From NCBI GenBank assembly GCA_907165065.1, contig OU015532.1, positions 37,738,339 to 37,802,338 on the forward strand: a stretch of 64,000 bases of DNA, given 5' to 3'. A program made the translations under genes and the position numbers. Source of the DNA: Caprimulgus europaeus (taxonomy: Eukaryota > Chordata > Aves > Caprimulgiformes > Caprimulgidae). This document shows positions 48,501 through 56,961 of this stretch, one piece after another. Position 1 is the first letter of the stretch. Every line of letters begins with the position of its first letter. The notes under the pieces are model-generated. The model saw only the letters and a list, made by a program, of their open reading frames with translations. It ran no database searches and was not told the origin of the DNA.

Positions 48501-50590
48501 CAAGGTCTTCTGGTGAGCTGTGGGGCGTGTGGGAGAGATGGCTGGCAGGCGTTCCCTAGCACATGCACAGAGGAAGGCAAAGGAGGACACTGGGAATTCA
48601 CAAGTACAGAGAGGCAGAGGGAGAGGGGAGGGCAAGAGGGAGTTTCCCTTTGTACAGTGCTTTGGAGAAAGCCAAGAGGCTCTTCACTGAGGTGTCTGTG
48701 ACTCTGTGAAACAGGGGTGAGGAGGCTGTTGTGCAGAACTCACACCAACTAGGCACAGTGCGCTGCTTTCCAGGAGAGAAGACCTCCTGCTTTCCACTCC
48801 ATCATTACAGCTGCTGCTTTATGGTATTAACTCTTCCTCAGCTGCTCTGCAGGGAGTCTCTGCTAGATGAGAGACAGATGGCTCTGGGGCCTGTGTAGGC
48901 GTTGGGTTAGAGCAGCTAGGGAGGACATTGCAGTGCACAGACTGCATGGGATCTTCCTCTCCATTGCTACAAACCTCTGCCCCCTTGCCCATTAAAACCA
49001 GCTTGTTCCTGCTGCACAAACAGCTCTCTTTCAGTGGTAGCCTGTCAGTCAGGGCTAGCAGCACTGGCAAAGTGGTCCTGCCCCTAGTGTTTAGTGTTGA
49101 AGGAATATGTGATACAGGAGCAACAGATTACTCTGGGCTTTGCAACTGCCCTGCCCTCCAAGAAACATAAGCAGCACACAGATTTGGAGGAGAGCTGCCA
49201 GTGATATGTGAACATAAATGACTTAAACCACACAGCATGTGGCAATGTTTGCTGTGTTACCCAAGAATTAAAATGTTGGTGGGTGTTGACATTGTCTGGA
49301 TATTGCAGAAATTGTTTTGTTTCCTTTTCATATAATTTCTGCAACAGCCTTGAGGTCCATCAGTGCTGTCAAGCTGTTTCTTTTTCTTCATCAGTCTCAT
49401 GGATTAGCCAAAACATCCTCATAGTGTTCCTAAGCTGTTTACTGACTGAGTACCCAGACCCTAATTCTAACTGGGTTATCTGTGTGACTGAAAAGAATGA
49501 TGGGAAAATCCCTGGAGCCTGGAACACTCAATCCAATAACTGCTTTTCAACTGTGCCCCACTGGAGGGAAATGGCACAGCCTCACCTGGGAGATCCCAAG
49601 TGCACAGACTCTTCACCGTCATCCACAGTGGTCTCAGTTCTTTCCAGCAGGGGTGGAAGATACAGCCCTTTCCCAGCAAAATTTGCAATTCATGATTAGG
49701 ATGTATGTTTGGTTTCCTGGAAAGCAGCACAACCAAAGTGGACCTTTAGGAAAGGGTTGCATGTGGGACCTTGTGGATATGCTCTGAGGGGAGCAAACCC
49801 AGAGGACAGCACTGCAGAAAGCAGAGCAATATGTACTGAGAAACTGTCAGATGGACACTTATAAACTGAAATCTTGTCAGGACATATAAGGTTACGAAGA
49901 AGAGCCAGCTGAGAAGGATGTGGAGCTATGAAGAGCTTTCAGTGTAGTGCTGATAAAAATGTTGAATTTGATGAGAGGAGAGAGGAGGGGACATGGAAGA
50001 ACTAGTCAAGCAGCAAGAAGTGTGATTTTTTGCTTTCTGTGGATGGATTTCTTTCTGTATTGGGAGAGCTTTCAATGCTTTGCTTTCTATGGAGAGAAAC
50101 CATAGAAGGGTTTCAGGTTTGGACAGCTATCAAGATGCCTAGAGATGCACTACAAAGAACAGCAGGGAAATTGTGAATATAACATGCTTTCAAAATTGCC
50201 ACTAGATGCTGATTTTTGTGTTGTTTGCCTTCTAGATGCTTCTGAATATCTAACCCTGTAATTTAGCTAAACTCAGGTATTGTTAATACAGAAAGATAGT
50301 GCTTTGGAGATGCTGCCCATACCCAGATTTACAGCCTCCTCAGTTGTTGGGGTTTGCTTGAGGTTTATGTTCAACCTTTCTCCTGCAGCTTGGAGGCACA
50401 GTCCCCTGGTGAGATGGAAGTAACAGCATGTTTCTTCTCTGTCTTCTCACAGAAGTGGAAGATGAAAGGCAGTTTCATTCAACACTTTGTCAGCGGTCTC
50501 TGTCTGGAAAACCAGACTGGGAGAGTGGTGACCAACCCTTGCCAAGCAGATGTACATGGCCAACAGTGGGAGCTGCTACAAGCAACATGA
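15331..50590 (+). CDS. GALNT16: Polypeptide N-acetylgalactosaminyltransferase 16, 14 coding exons (5' end of gene outside window)
   Basis: The enzyme moves GalNAc from UDP-GalNAc to Ser/Thr of proteins in the Golgi, the first step of mucin-type O-glycosylation. Seen: fourteen GT-AG exons joining into 502 codons plus TGA. Numbering from the first codon here: stem end 1-58; GT-A catalytic core with DSH (158-160, Mn binding), the WGGEN motif of the Gal/GalNAc-T part, and the VGHVF histidine; then a ricin-type lectin domain of three repeats, each closed by a QxW. From memory, runs such as [35 protein letters not shown] and [15 protein letters not shown] match human GALNT16 better than GALNT2 or GALNT14. 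Human GALNT16 is about 558 residues, so roughly 55-60 N-terminal residues, including the membrane anchor, are missing upstream. All junctions are in phase and no disabling change is seen. The closest alternative is GALNT14, whose lectin part I recall as clearly different. Confidence 0.95.
15507..18579 (+). other. Intron 2
   Basis: Phase-2 intron of about 3.1 kb. It holds an 83-bp tandem duplication at 16089; no other recognisable feature. Confidence 0.85.
16089..16241. repeat. 83-bp tandem duplication, about 1.8 copies
   Basis: GCTAACAGTGCTCAGGTAGC at 16089 recurs 83 bases later as GCTAATAGTGCTCAGGTAGC. The match runs to CCTTGAAAACT in both copies (ends at 16158 and 16241), with only two differences. 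The low divergence suggests a fairly recent local duplication. Confidence 0.95.
18580..18678 (+). CDS. GALNT16: GALNT16 coding exon 3: start of GT-A fold
   Basis: Acceptor ttgcag, donor AGAG|gtgagt, phase 2 in and 2 out. It encodes [19 protein letters not shown] and [13 protein letters not shown], the first beta strand and nucleotide-binding part of the family. Confidence 0.96.
20246..20464 (-). mobile_element. Old CR1 LINE fragment
   Basis: AGTATCTCCAAGGATGGA, CAACCTCTCTGAGCATTC, AGGCTAAACAACCCCAG and GAAGCCCAGAACTGAACACA followed by CACTCAAGGTGTGG read as the antisense of a CR1 3' region. It is strongly diverged and has no intact end. Confidence 0.85.
23380..23465 (+). mobile_element. Possible ancient MIR/L2-type SINE tail
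   Basis: ATTAAGTACCTTTCCAAAGG and the following CACAGC...AGAACTGGGCATTGAAC resemble the MIR/L2 text TTAAGTAACTTGCCCAAGGT ... CAGAGCTGGGATTTGAAC. The match is partial, so this is a weak call that a repeat-library search would settle. Confidence 0.35.
25289..25356 (+). CDS. GALNT16: GALNT16 coding exon 4
   Basis: Acceptor ccttgcag, donor GATC|gtaagt, phase 2 in and 1 out. It encodes [20 protein letters not shown] plus SD. The ILVDD block is shared across the GalNAc-transferase family and leads into the UDP-binding region. Confidence 0.96.
25357..27653 (+). other. Intron 4
   Basis: A 2.3-kb phase-1 intron. No recognised repeat except weak MIR-like text near 26090-26170; no other feature seen. 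Confidence 0.85.
27654..27719 (+). CDS. GALNT16: GALNT16 coding exon 5
   Basis: A 66-bp exon with acceptor ccttaag and donor GAAG|gtgagt, phase 1 in and 1 out. It encodes [20 protein letters not shown] plus RE, joining in frame to both neighbours. Human GALNT16 has a near-identical block. Confidence 0.95.
27720..28775 (+). other. Intron 5
   Basis: A 1.1-kb phase-1 intron without recognisable repeats or other features. Confidence 0.85.
28776..28897 (+). CDS. GALNT16: GALNT16 coding exon 6: DxH metal-binding motif
   Basis: Acceptor tttgtag, donor AGAG|gtgagc, phase 1 in and 0 out. It encodes [20 protein letters not shown] then [11 protein letters not shown]. The DSH at 28838-28846 is the DxH motif that binds Mn2+ and the UDP diphosphate in this family. 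The frame stays open about 240 bases into the intron, which is taken as chance. Confidence 0.97.
30009..30643 (+). mobile_element. CR1 LINE 3' fragment (end of ORF2 plus 3' UTR)
   Basis: TGCATCAAGAGCAGTGTGGC, CCACCTGGAGTCCTGTGTCC and GGCTGAGAGAGTTGGGGCTG, then TTAGATTAGATATTAGGAAG and GAACTGGATGATCTTTAAAG, follow the bird CR1 consensus. The end is CCTATGATTCTATGA. The 5' end is truncated and small gaps are present. It ends about 150 bases before GALNT16 exon 7, in the same orientation as the gene. Confidence 0.95.
30753..30790. repeat. T/CT-rich tract acting as polypyrimidine tract of exon 7
   Basis: T8, then CCTCTTTC and a (TC)n run, directly before the acceptor ttcag at 30788-30792. The microsatellite is therefore part of the splice acceptor. 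Confidence 0.85.
30793..30880 (+). CDS. GALNT16: GALNT16 coding exon 7
   Basis: Acceptor ccttcag, donor GGAG|gtgggt, phase 0 in and 1 out. It encodes [20 protein letters not shown] then LAASADLRG, the core of the catalytic domain following the DxH loop. Confidence 0.96.
30881..31857 (+). other. Intron 7
   Basis: A 1.0-kb phase-1 intron without recognisable features. Confidence 0.85.
31858..31942 (+). CDS. GALNT16: GALNT16 coding exon 8
   Basis: Acceptor ttcttag, donor ATAAG|gtagtt, phase 1 in and 2 out. It encodes [20 protein letters not shown] then RTDPTQSI. The [10 protein letters not shown] block is nearly unchanged from the human protein. The donor (gtagtt) is weaker than the others. 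Confidence 0.96.
31943..32988 (+). other. Intron 8
   Basis: A 1.0-kb phase-2 intron without recognisable features. Confidence 0.85.
32989..33092 (+). CDS. GALNT16: GALNT16 coding exon 9: WGGEN motif
   Basis: Acceptor tttccag, donor TTTG|gtaagt, phase 2 in and 1 out. It encodes [20 protein letters not shown] then [19 protein letters not shown] at 33074-33088 is the Gal/GalNAc-transferase motif that supports acceptor and sugar binding. Confidence 0.97.
33093..37325 (+). other. Intron 9
   Basis: A 4.2-kb phase-1 intron, AT-rich from about 34.9 to 36.7 kb, without a recognised repeat beyond a long T-rich run (36707-36740). An octamer ATGCAAAT lies at 36501-36508. Confidence 0.85.
36707..36740. 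repeat. T-rich low-complexity run
   Basis: Nearly unbroken T with a few C/G interruptions, followed by AATTAAAAG. Confidence 0.9.
37326..37452 (+). CDS. GALNT16: GALNT16 coding exon 10: metal-binding histidine
   Basis: Acceptor cttccag, donor ATCAA|gtaggt, phase 1 in and 2 out. It encodes [20 protein letters not shown] then [20 protein letters not shown] and I. The histidine of VGHVF (codon 37391-37393) is the third Mn2+ ligand in the family. Confidence 0.97.
37453..38398 (+). other. Intron 10
   Basis: A 0.95-kb phase-2 intron, about a fifth of it an old CR1 tail (37885-38075). Confidence 0.85.
37885..38075 (+). mobile_element. Old CR1 LINE 3' fragment
   Basis: GAGTGGTTAAGCAGTGG, CCCAGAGAGGCAGTGAAATC, TCCATCCTTGGAGCTTTCAA and AAGGTTGGACAAGGTGATA, then GAATTATTCCATGATG, give a diverged CR1 3' end in sense orientation. 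Confidence 0.85.
38399..38491 (+). CDS. GALNT16: GALNT16 coding exon 11
   Basis: Acceptor cctgcag, donor GGAAG|gtaagc, phase 2 in and 2 out. It encodes [20 protein letters not shown] then [10 protein letters not shown]. The AEVWMDEYK block closes the catalytic fold and is family-wide. Confidence 0.97.
38492..40633 (+). other. Intron 11
   Basis: A 2.1-kb phase-2 intron without recognisable repeats or other features. Confidence 0.85.
40634..40717 (+). CDS. GALNT16: GALNT16 coding exon 12: end of catalytic domain
   Basis: Acceptor tttccag, donor CTCAA|gtgagt, phase 2 in and 2 out. It encodes [20 protein letters not shown] then ENVYPEL. The [15 protein letters not shown] block is the standard boundary to the linker and lectin domain. 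Confidence 0.97.
40718..41774 (+). other. Intron 12
   Basis: A 1.1-kb phase-2 intron without recognisable features. Confidence 0.85.
41775..41916 (+). CDS. GALNT16: GALNT16 coding exon 13: linker and lectin alpha repeat
   Basis: Acceptor cttcaag, donor ACTCAG|gtaagg, phase 2 in and 0 out. It encodes [20 protein letters not shown] and the rest of the alpha repeat to NNPPVTQ. CLE at 41824-41832 stands where active lectin repeats have CLD. The exon ends after the Q of the QxW. Confidence 0.96.
41917..43261 (+). other. Intron 13
   Basis: A 1.3-kb phase-0 intron between the alpha and beta lectin repeats, without recognisable repeats. Confidence 0.85.
43262..43378 (+). CDS. GALNT16: GALNT16 coding exon 14: lectin beta repeat
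   Basis: Acceptor ccaaag, donor GACAG|gtgggt, 39 whole codons. It encodes [20 protein letters not shown] then [19 protein letters not shown]. The CLD position reads CLS (43304-43312). The exon again ends after the Q of a QxW. The frame stays open 150 bases past the donor. Confidence 0.96.
43379..50452 (+). other. Intron 14
   Basis: A 7.1-kb phase-0 intron before the last exon. Weak MIR-like text lies near 47190-47290 and an LTR-like run near 44770-44900, neither secure. No exon or clear repeat was recognised. Confidence 0.8.
50453..50590 (+). CDS. GALNT16: GALNT16 last coding exon: lectin gamma repeat and stop
   Basis: Acceptor ctcacag, 45 codons then TGA. It encodes [20 protein letters not shown] then [20 protein letters not shown] and LLQAT. 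CLE (50501-50509) replaces CLD. The QQW closes the third beta-trefoil repeat. Confidence 0.97.
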   Translation, partial: KWKMKGSFIQHFVSGLCLENQTGRVVTNPCQADVHGQQWELLQAT

Positions 50591-52075
50591 TGGTAGCACA
50601 GAGATCTCCTTGTTTCTTTGTGCATGAGACTTTGGGACCAGAGGGGGATCGGGAAGGGAGGAACGGTTTTGTATGTCTGACCCTAAATGTTTTAATTGTG
50701 CCCATCTGCAAGCCACCATTTCAGCTGAGCACTTGGTGTTTTTGAGCTTTTCAGAGAAGAAGCTGGGGGTGAGAGAGGAATGAGGAGAGTTGTTGAAATC
50801 TTCCCATTTGTTCTCTTAAGTTCTCCTTTGTAGCTGATATCTGTGCACAGCTGCACCCAGAGAGGGGGGAGGACCCAGCCCTATATTCAGAGTGACTAGA
50901 ACTGCCTTGCAGCTCTCCCCAACCATTCCTTTCTCTGCATCCATAGTCCACGACCTTCAGTCCAACAGCTTTAAATAATGCTGATGCAAACATTGGTACC
51001 TCTTTGGCTTCCCTGGCTTTTTGCTCTAATACCATGCATCATTTATGCATGTGTCTCTCTGTGAGGACTGGCCAGAAGAAGTCATCCTGATAAGTGAAAG
51101 GGCTGGGAAGGAACTAGCAGACCCTGGGGGCAGGTTTGTGACCTCTTTGTGGTGGGCCCATTCCTTCCTCTGCTGACAAATGGGCTGAGGTTGGGAAATG
51201 GGGCACAATGCTGACGAGAGCTGGAAAAGGGACGGTCTGTTTTAGTAGCATAACCAGGGATTGTGTTGGGAACTATTCCTTGCTGAATTCTTGCTTTCAG
51301 CTTTTTATGGGTGGAAGGCCAGCCCTGCCTCCATGAGTGATCCAAGCCTGCAGGCAGCCCGGCTGGACCTGGGTTCAAGGTACCACACTCCAGTAGAGCT
51401 GGTCAGAGTCCAGTGCTGACACTGGGATGCCGGGGAAGCTGGGACCCTTCTCTGGCTGCTCCTCCTGGTGCTGCCAGACACTGCCTGCTGCACCCCACAC
51501 TGAAGGTGATGCACAGAGCTGCGTGGGCAGTGCACGCTGACAGTGCCACTGCACTTGGCTCAGGCCTGTGGCAGGAGCCCACCCAGTTCCCCACTGCGAG
51601 ACGCAGAAGGGGACAGCCCCTAGGACATCGTGGGCTTCCTGCTGCTGGCTGGCAGGCAGAAGCACAGCCCTCACTGGCTCTCTGGCACTGCATCACCCTT
51701 GTGAACACAGCCTGGCATGACAAGCCACCCAGTCCCTCTGTCTAGTTGCTTTTCCCCCCTCTCTCTTAGAAAGAGGAGGCAAAAGGGCTGGGGCTGCTCC
51801 ACTTGTGATGTCCAGCTCTCCTCCTGGGGTCACCCTGGGGAGGTTAGTTGGTGAAGCTGAAACTGCCCCCTGCACAAATGCTGCCACAGTACAGGCCTGC
51901 CCTGAGAGGTCTTTCTTTTGCGTTCTGGAAATACAGAAGACAACTTGTGTCTCTAGCTAGCATCCCAGTCCTCCTCCCAGGCACCAGTCAGCTGTAGCTG
52001 AGTGTGGGTTTTCAGACCTGCCAGGGAAGCTTACCTATTCAAATTTAAAAAATAAAAATTAAAAAACCCCCACAA
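50591..52075 (+). other. GALNT16 3' UTR, proposed
   Basis: Follows the stop codon directly. The first AATAAA is at 52051-52056 in an A-rich stretch, giving a 3' UTR of about 1.5 kb if used. The 51.3-51.7 kb part is GC-rich with open frames on both strands that look like chance. Confidence 0.4.
52051..52056 (+). terminator. Candidate poly(A) signal AATAAA (proximal)
   Basis: Lies in an A-rich run without a clear GT-rich element soon after, so use is uncertain. Confidence 0.35.
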
Positions 52076-54526
52076 CATTACCTTTTCCTACTAGAGCTGT
52101 TAAATGTTCCTCTTGGAGCTAGGTTTTGTAAACCAACCCTCCTCTCCAGGAGCCTGGCAGGAGAATCACCAGATGGTGGGGCAACCTTCAGTAGGCAATT
52201 GCTTGCCTGGATCCTTTCTGATCTGGTGTAGAACAAACAGGATGTTAATTTGGATTCTGAACAGCTGGCTGCTTTTGATCATGCTTGTGCCCCTTTTTAA
52301 TTCTTTCTCTTATCTTGGTATTAGCCCAAACAACTGACAAAAGGACAGATACTGTTCTTCATATGTTGCATGTGCTCAAAAGTTCTTGTGTGAGAACTGG
52401 ATTATTTATTTTCTGTTCTCCGTTCTTTTATTTAAAAAACTTAATCAGCCAGGTGGCAGGAGCTCTCTTCCTGTTTCCCTCTTCACTTTGACATCATCTC
52501 ACCATCTCAGCACTGATTAACCAGGTGAATGACCTGCCTGCACTGTGAAAACTCAGGAGGCAGTTCCCTTTGGTCCCAAGCTTACAGTATGCTGCAGCTG
52601 CACTTCTGTGTGGGAATGGCAATGCTGACTCTGCAGAGGTTTCTCTTTCCCTGTATTGAGATGCTTTGGGCCTGAACCACTGAGGCCAGGAAAGAGCAGA
52701 GAAGGAAATAAAATAACCTAGGAACAGAAAAAGGGTGGGGCAGGCAGACCCATCAGGGGAGAGAGATGCCATCCTACTAGCAATTCCTTTTTTAAACAAG
52801 AATATGCAAGAGGTGCTACTTCCAGAACAGCATCATCAGGCAGCAGGAGACAGAACAGTCAAGTTCTCATATACCTGACTTGACAAAAGTTGGTGCAAAG
52901 ACAGACAAAAGGCCATTGAGCAGGTACTGTGTGTAAGCTCTGTATACAATGAAGTGCTAAAGGATTATGTATTTTCATGAAAATGCATCCTAAGTGGACC
53001 ATCTGAACTTGCCCCTTTTCACTCTCCAGCAGCTTAAGGGTTGCAGCTAACAACATGTGCACTCCTCCACCAGGTACTGCTTCCTTCCTTCTTGCTCCCA
53101 CTGTGTGTGTGCAGCTTTCTTGCAGTTTCTTCCTCATAACTGAACTGGGACTAGGACCCAGCTCCTCTACAAACAATTCTTCTGACTGCTGCAGGCCACA
53201 GGAGCCCTGCTTATATAAAGTCTCCAAGCTTTGGGCTAGCACTGGTTCAAAAGGGCTCTCATCAGCACCCTGGCTACTGCCCTTGGCTTTGTGTTTGTCC
53301 CCAGTGTTGGAGGTTACTGACCACTCCCAGAGCAGAGCTACCTGGACTAGCTGTGGTGATTTGTGCCTCTCTTCCTACTGCTTACCACCTGGCAGAGTGT
53401 GAACTGGCATCCAGCTGGGGCTGTGAGCTGGGGCAGCTGGAGACTGGATGCTCTCCTTCTTCAGGTGCCCAGGCCTGGGGAAGAAAAGGGAAAAAGGTGG
53501 GAATATGCTGGATGTCAATAACTTAAATTGCCCCTGGAGTTAGAGCCCTAACTCTACCTGATTTTGGATGTATTCTCCTGACATCACCTCCCCACAGCTT
53601 ACCCTGCTGTCAGCTGAACACTGCTCCATAGGCCCAATGCAGACCTCCCTCCACATCATCTTCTGGAAGCCATTGGTTTCCAATAGATTTAGCAATTGCT
53701 GAAGAGGAGTTGTACTACAAAAGGCTGCTTTCAAGTGTGGGCAAACTAAACTGTTCCTCAGAATAAACAGTCTTGTCCAAACTCATTATTAGCATATGTT
53801 CCCTTTCCCTTGCACTGAAAGGAAGGAGGAACTATGTTATCTGTGCTTTTTTCCCCAAGGTCCACACAGTGTCATGATTTGGAACAGGACTCTGGTGGGG
53901 TTTTTGAAAGCAAACTGACTGAGCCCTCAAATTTGGCCCAGTGATATGTTTCTTTAACAGTCAGACCAAGCAGCTGCTCACTCTTGTTTTCCTGTTTACT
54001 TTAAACAGCCCCATCGACTGTCAAGACAGAGCATTTGCATTGGTGATACCTTTTAAGAAAGCTGTTGCTGTATCAGATCATCCAGTGTAGTTTTGTGTGC
54101 TGTGAACCAATGGGGGCTTATTTAAGAGGAGCTGAAACTACTGTTGTACAGAAATCAATTTCAAAAGGTTTATTTTCCCCACTCACTTAGAAGTTGCACT
54201 TTGCCAAATGTAATTTATGTGGAGCTGAGATTTGTTTTCCCTTTTCTTGAAGAAAGCATGTGCCAGAATCTGTTTAATGCCTAAAATAAAATCCACTTTG
54301 AAACAAGTGTTTCAGCCTGTTCTTATTCTCCCTTGCTTCTCATCAGCAAAGAGCCTCCATCCTTTCTTGCCTGGTCCCTGTCTCTCACTGGGTTTGTTGT
54401 CCCAGGCATATATATACCCCAGTTCTTTGCATGGGTTGCTTCTAGAGGGATACTGCAGGAGCTGGTAGAGAGATTTGTAGGATGCAGTGGCATATCAGTT
54501 GAAAAATGACTGTTCTTTGTGTGTTC
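52076..54526. other. Downstream flank or longer 3' UTR, no gene seen
   Basis: No domain, repeat or exon chain was recognised on either strand. It may be 3' UTR if the distal poly(A) signal is used. Confidence 0.6.
54285..54290 (+). terminator. Candidate poly(A) signal AATAAA (distal)
   Basis: CTAAAATAAAATCC followed by T-rich sequence. It would give a 3' UTR of about 3.7 kb. Confidence 0.3.
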
Positions 54527-54965
54527 AGAAAAGAGCAACTAAACTGGTGAAGTTTAGTTGCTCTTTAATTGTGCTGGTAGAGCATGTCCTGTGAGGAGCA
54601 GCTGAGGGAGCTGGGGTTGTTCAGTCTGGAGAAAAGGAGGCTGAGGGGAGACCTTATCGCTCTCCACAGCTACCTGAGAGGAGGTTTTGGCAAGGTGAGT
54701 ATCATCTCTTCTCCCGAGTAACAAGCAACAGGATGAGAGGAAATGGCCTCAAGTTGTGCCAGGGGAGCTTTAGATTGGATATTAGGAAAGATTTCTTCAC
54801 TGAAAGGATTATCAAGCATTGGAACAGGCTGCCCAGGGAAGTGGTTGAGTCACCATCCCTGATGTGGCGATGAGGGGTATGGCTAGTGGTGGGCTTGGCA
54901 GTTTTGGGTTTACAGTTGGACTCAATGATCTTAATTTCCAACCAAAACGATTCTATGATTCTGTG
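54527..54965 (+). mobile_element. CR1 LINE 3' fragment with internal palindrome
   Basis: GAGGAGCAGCTGAGGGAGCT, GGGGTTGTTCAGTCTGGAG, AGATTGGATATTAGGAAAGA, GCATTGGAACAGGCTGCCCA and ATTCTATGATTCTGTGA follow the CR1 consensus. Its left end carries a perfect 16-bp hairpin (54530-54566). Part of the 3' region after CATCCCTGATG is shorter than usual. Confidence 0.94.
54530..54566. repeat. Perfect 16-bp inverted repeat, 5-base loop
   Basis: AAAGAGCAACTAAACT, loop GGTGA, AGTTTAGTTGCTCTTT. Confidence 0.97.
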
Positions 54966-56072
54966 AAGCCCTCCTCAGCTGTAAGTATCCTTTCTGGCCA
55001 AAGTTAAGAACAGTTAATGGACTGGCTTTTACATGCTGGAGGAAATACCTGAGGCTGGGAGGTGATTAATTCTTCCTGTAACTCCCTCCTTGATCTTTTC
55101 CTTAGGCTATCAGCCTGCTTATTCCTTACTGGGCCTCCCAAAGGTCTTTCTTCTGCTAGTAGCTTGAGGGCAAGGAAGCATCACGACCCAGAGAAGCCTC
55201 CTAGTATGTAAATTGCTGAGCCTCAAATCCTGTGACTCCAAGTAGGCTGGTAAGCTTTCCTAATCTCACCTTGCCTTAAAAAAAAAGTAAAAGCCCAGCC
55301 AGCAATGTCCATTTGGAGGCTTTAAGTTTTAAATCAGGGCTTAATTGCCTACCAGTTCACCCACAGAGGTTTTTTCAAACTAGGATCAGCTGGGTCTGCC
55401 TCTACAGAAAGCAACTGTGCCAGATCCTCCCTCAGAGAGGGAAGGAGGGTGAAGGTGTGCTTGAAGTTAGCTTGGGTGGGAGGAACCAGTGCTTCCCTGT
55501 GCTGCCTGGTAATGTATCTGGTGTTTGAGTGCTGTGGGAACTTGATAAAAAGGAAAAGAGTTGGAGTTTTTCTCTTAGTCCTGCTTCTGTAGCAGGAGGA
55601 CATCAGTTGGGCTGTGTCCCTGGAGCCCTGCCATGCATGCCCTCAGTGGCGACTGCTGTAGTGCCCTGGAAACTGAGATTCTCAGGCTGTAATGATGGCT
55701 GGGAAGACTTTAATTAATCCTGTCTAGGAAAGTGAAATATTGATTTTCTGAAGAGCCACACTAGGGGGGTGGGGGGAGGAGAAATGAGTGAGGGTTGGGT
55801 TCTCCTCTGAGGAGGACAGGGTCAGACATGCAGTGATCTGACACATAAATGAGGAAGAGAAGAGTTTGGAGGAGAAACAGTCACATCAAAGTAGACTAGA
55901 ATCAGTGTGGGGAAGGTTATTGGGCAATTTGTGAGGGCAGATATAATTTCATTCAAAGGTTGTTATCATATGTAAATATCAAACAACTAGGTGATAAATG
56001 CTCATTCCATGGTCATCAGCAATTTTATTCAGAGGTTGTTACAACAGCTGGGTGATGTCTAAGTCTAATTAA
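54966..56072. other. Intergenic, no feature seen
   Basis: About 1.1 kb between the CR1 and the provirus. Nothing recognised beyond short A- and G-rich runs. Confidence 0.6.
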
Positions 56073-56077
56073 GCAAG

Positions 56078-56321
56078 TGTCCTAGGTTTGGTTAGGATGG
56101 AGTTAGTTGTTCTCAGGGAGCTGGGAGGGGGGTGGCCAGGGCAGCTGGCCTGGGCAGCCAGGGCAGGTATTCCACACCTGATGGTGTTCCATACCACCTG
56201 GCATCATGCTCAGTACTTAAACAGGGACGTTCCTGGAGGAGGGGGCTGCTGGGTACCGCAGTTCACAAGCTGGTTCCGTGTTGAGCCTTTTTCATGTTGT
56301 CTCATTTATCACTTCCTTATG
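56078..56321 (+). repeat. 5' LTR of the ERV-L-like element
   Basis: Starts TGTCCTAGGTTTGG, matching the 3' LTR start TGTCCTGGGTTTCG. It shares GCATCATGCTCAGTACTTAA and the TATCACTTCCTTA block near its end. It is visible over a shorter length than the 3' copy. Confidence 0.88.
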
Positions 56322-56433
56322 ACCACGACCATCGTGCACGTGAGCCATGTGGCGGAAGCTCTTACAGAGTGCACCGTCATCATACGCCAACTCACTGGCA
56401 GTCATGTCCTGGGGAGAAGATGAGAGATGAACA

Positions 56434-56920
56434 GTGGGTGAGTTAGCTGGTCAGCTTCAGCAGTGTGAAGGAAGTCTTATCGGCCTCCGTACAGGCCTGG
56501 GTCTCAGCTGTGGAAAAACTGTCCCGAGAAGTCCAGCAGCTCAAAGAGGGTACGTCCAGTTTCCCTCCTGTACAGACCAGTATCTCAGCTATCAGGAGCC
56601 AGCGTCCCCCTACTCAAGAGAAAGGACATAGAGGATAGACTCCATGAAGAACCCTGCGGTTTTACTTGCATGACCACGGAGAGGACATGAGGCGGTGGGA
56701 TGGAAAACCTACCTCAATCCTAGCGGCACGGGTATGTGAATTGCAGGCAAAAACAATCACAGAAGGAGATCCTTCCAGGAAATGTGCTGCTCCAGTCTCC
56801 AGTGGGCAGCTCTCCAGACAGAGTGAGAGGGCTGATCTCATTTCTGATCCTCTTGAAGGGACTTCTGACTCATATTTACAAGAAGTGAATGGCAAATGCC
56901 ATGATCAGGATTAGAGGTGC
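56434..56920 (+). pseudogene. Gag-like remnant of the ERV
   Basis: Short open stretches with HGEDMRRWDGKPTS and DPLEGTSDSYLQEV resemble the C-terminal gag part of bird ERV-L-like elements. It is a fossil and not a working gene. Confidence 0.5.
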
Positions 56921-56961
56921 CCTGCCTCCAGCCAGGTGGAGGAAAGGGATAACTGGATTTA

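Noticed and set aside
51303-51745. Open frames on both strands downstream of GALNT16
   Set aside because: GC-rich 3' UTR sequence with frames on both strands and no domain.
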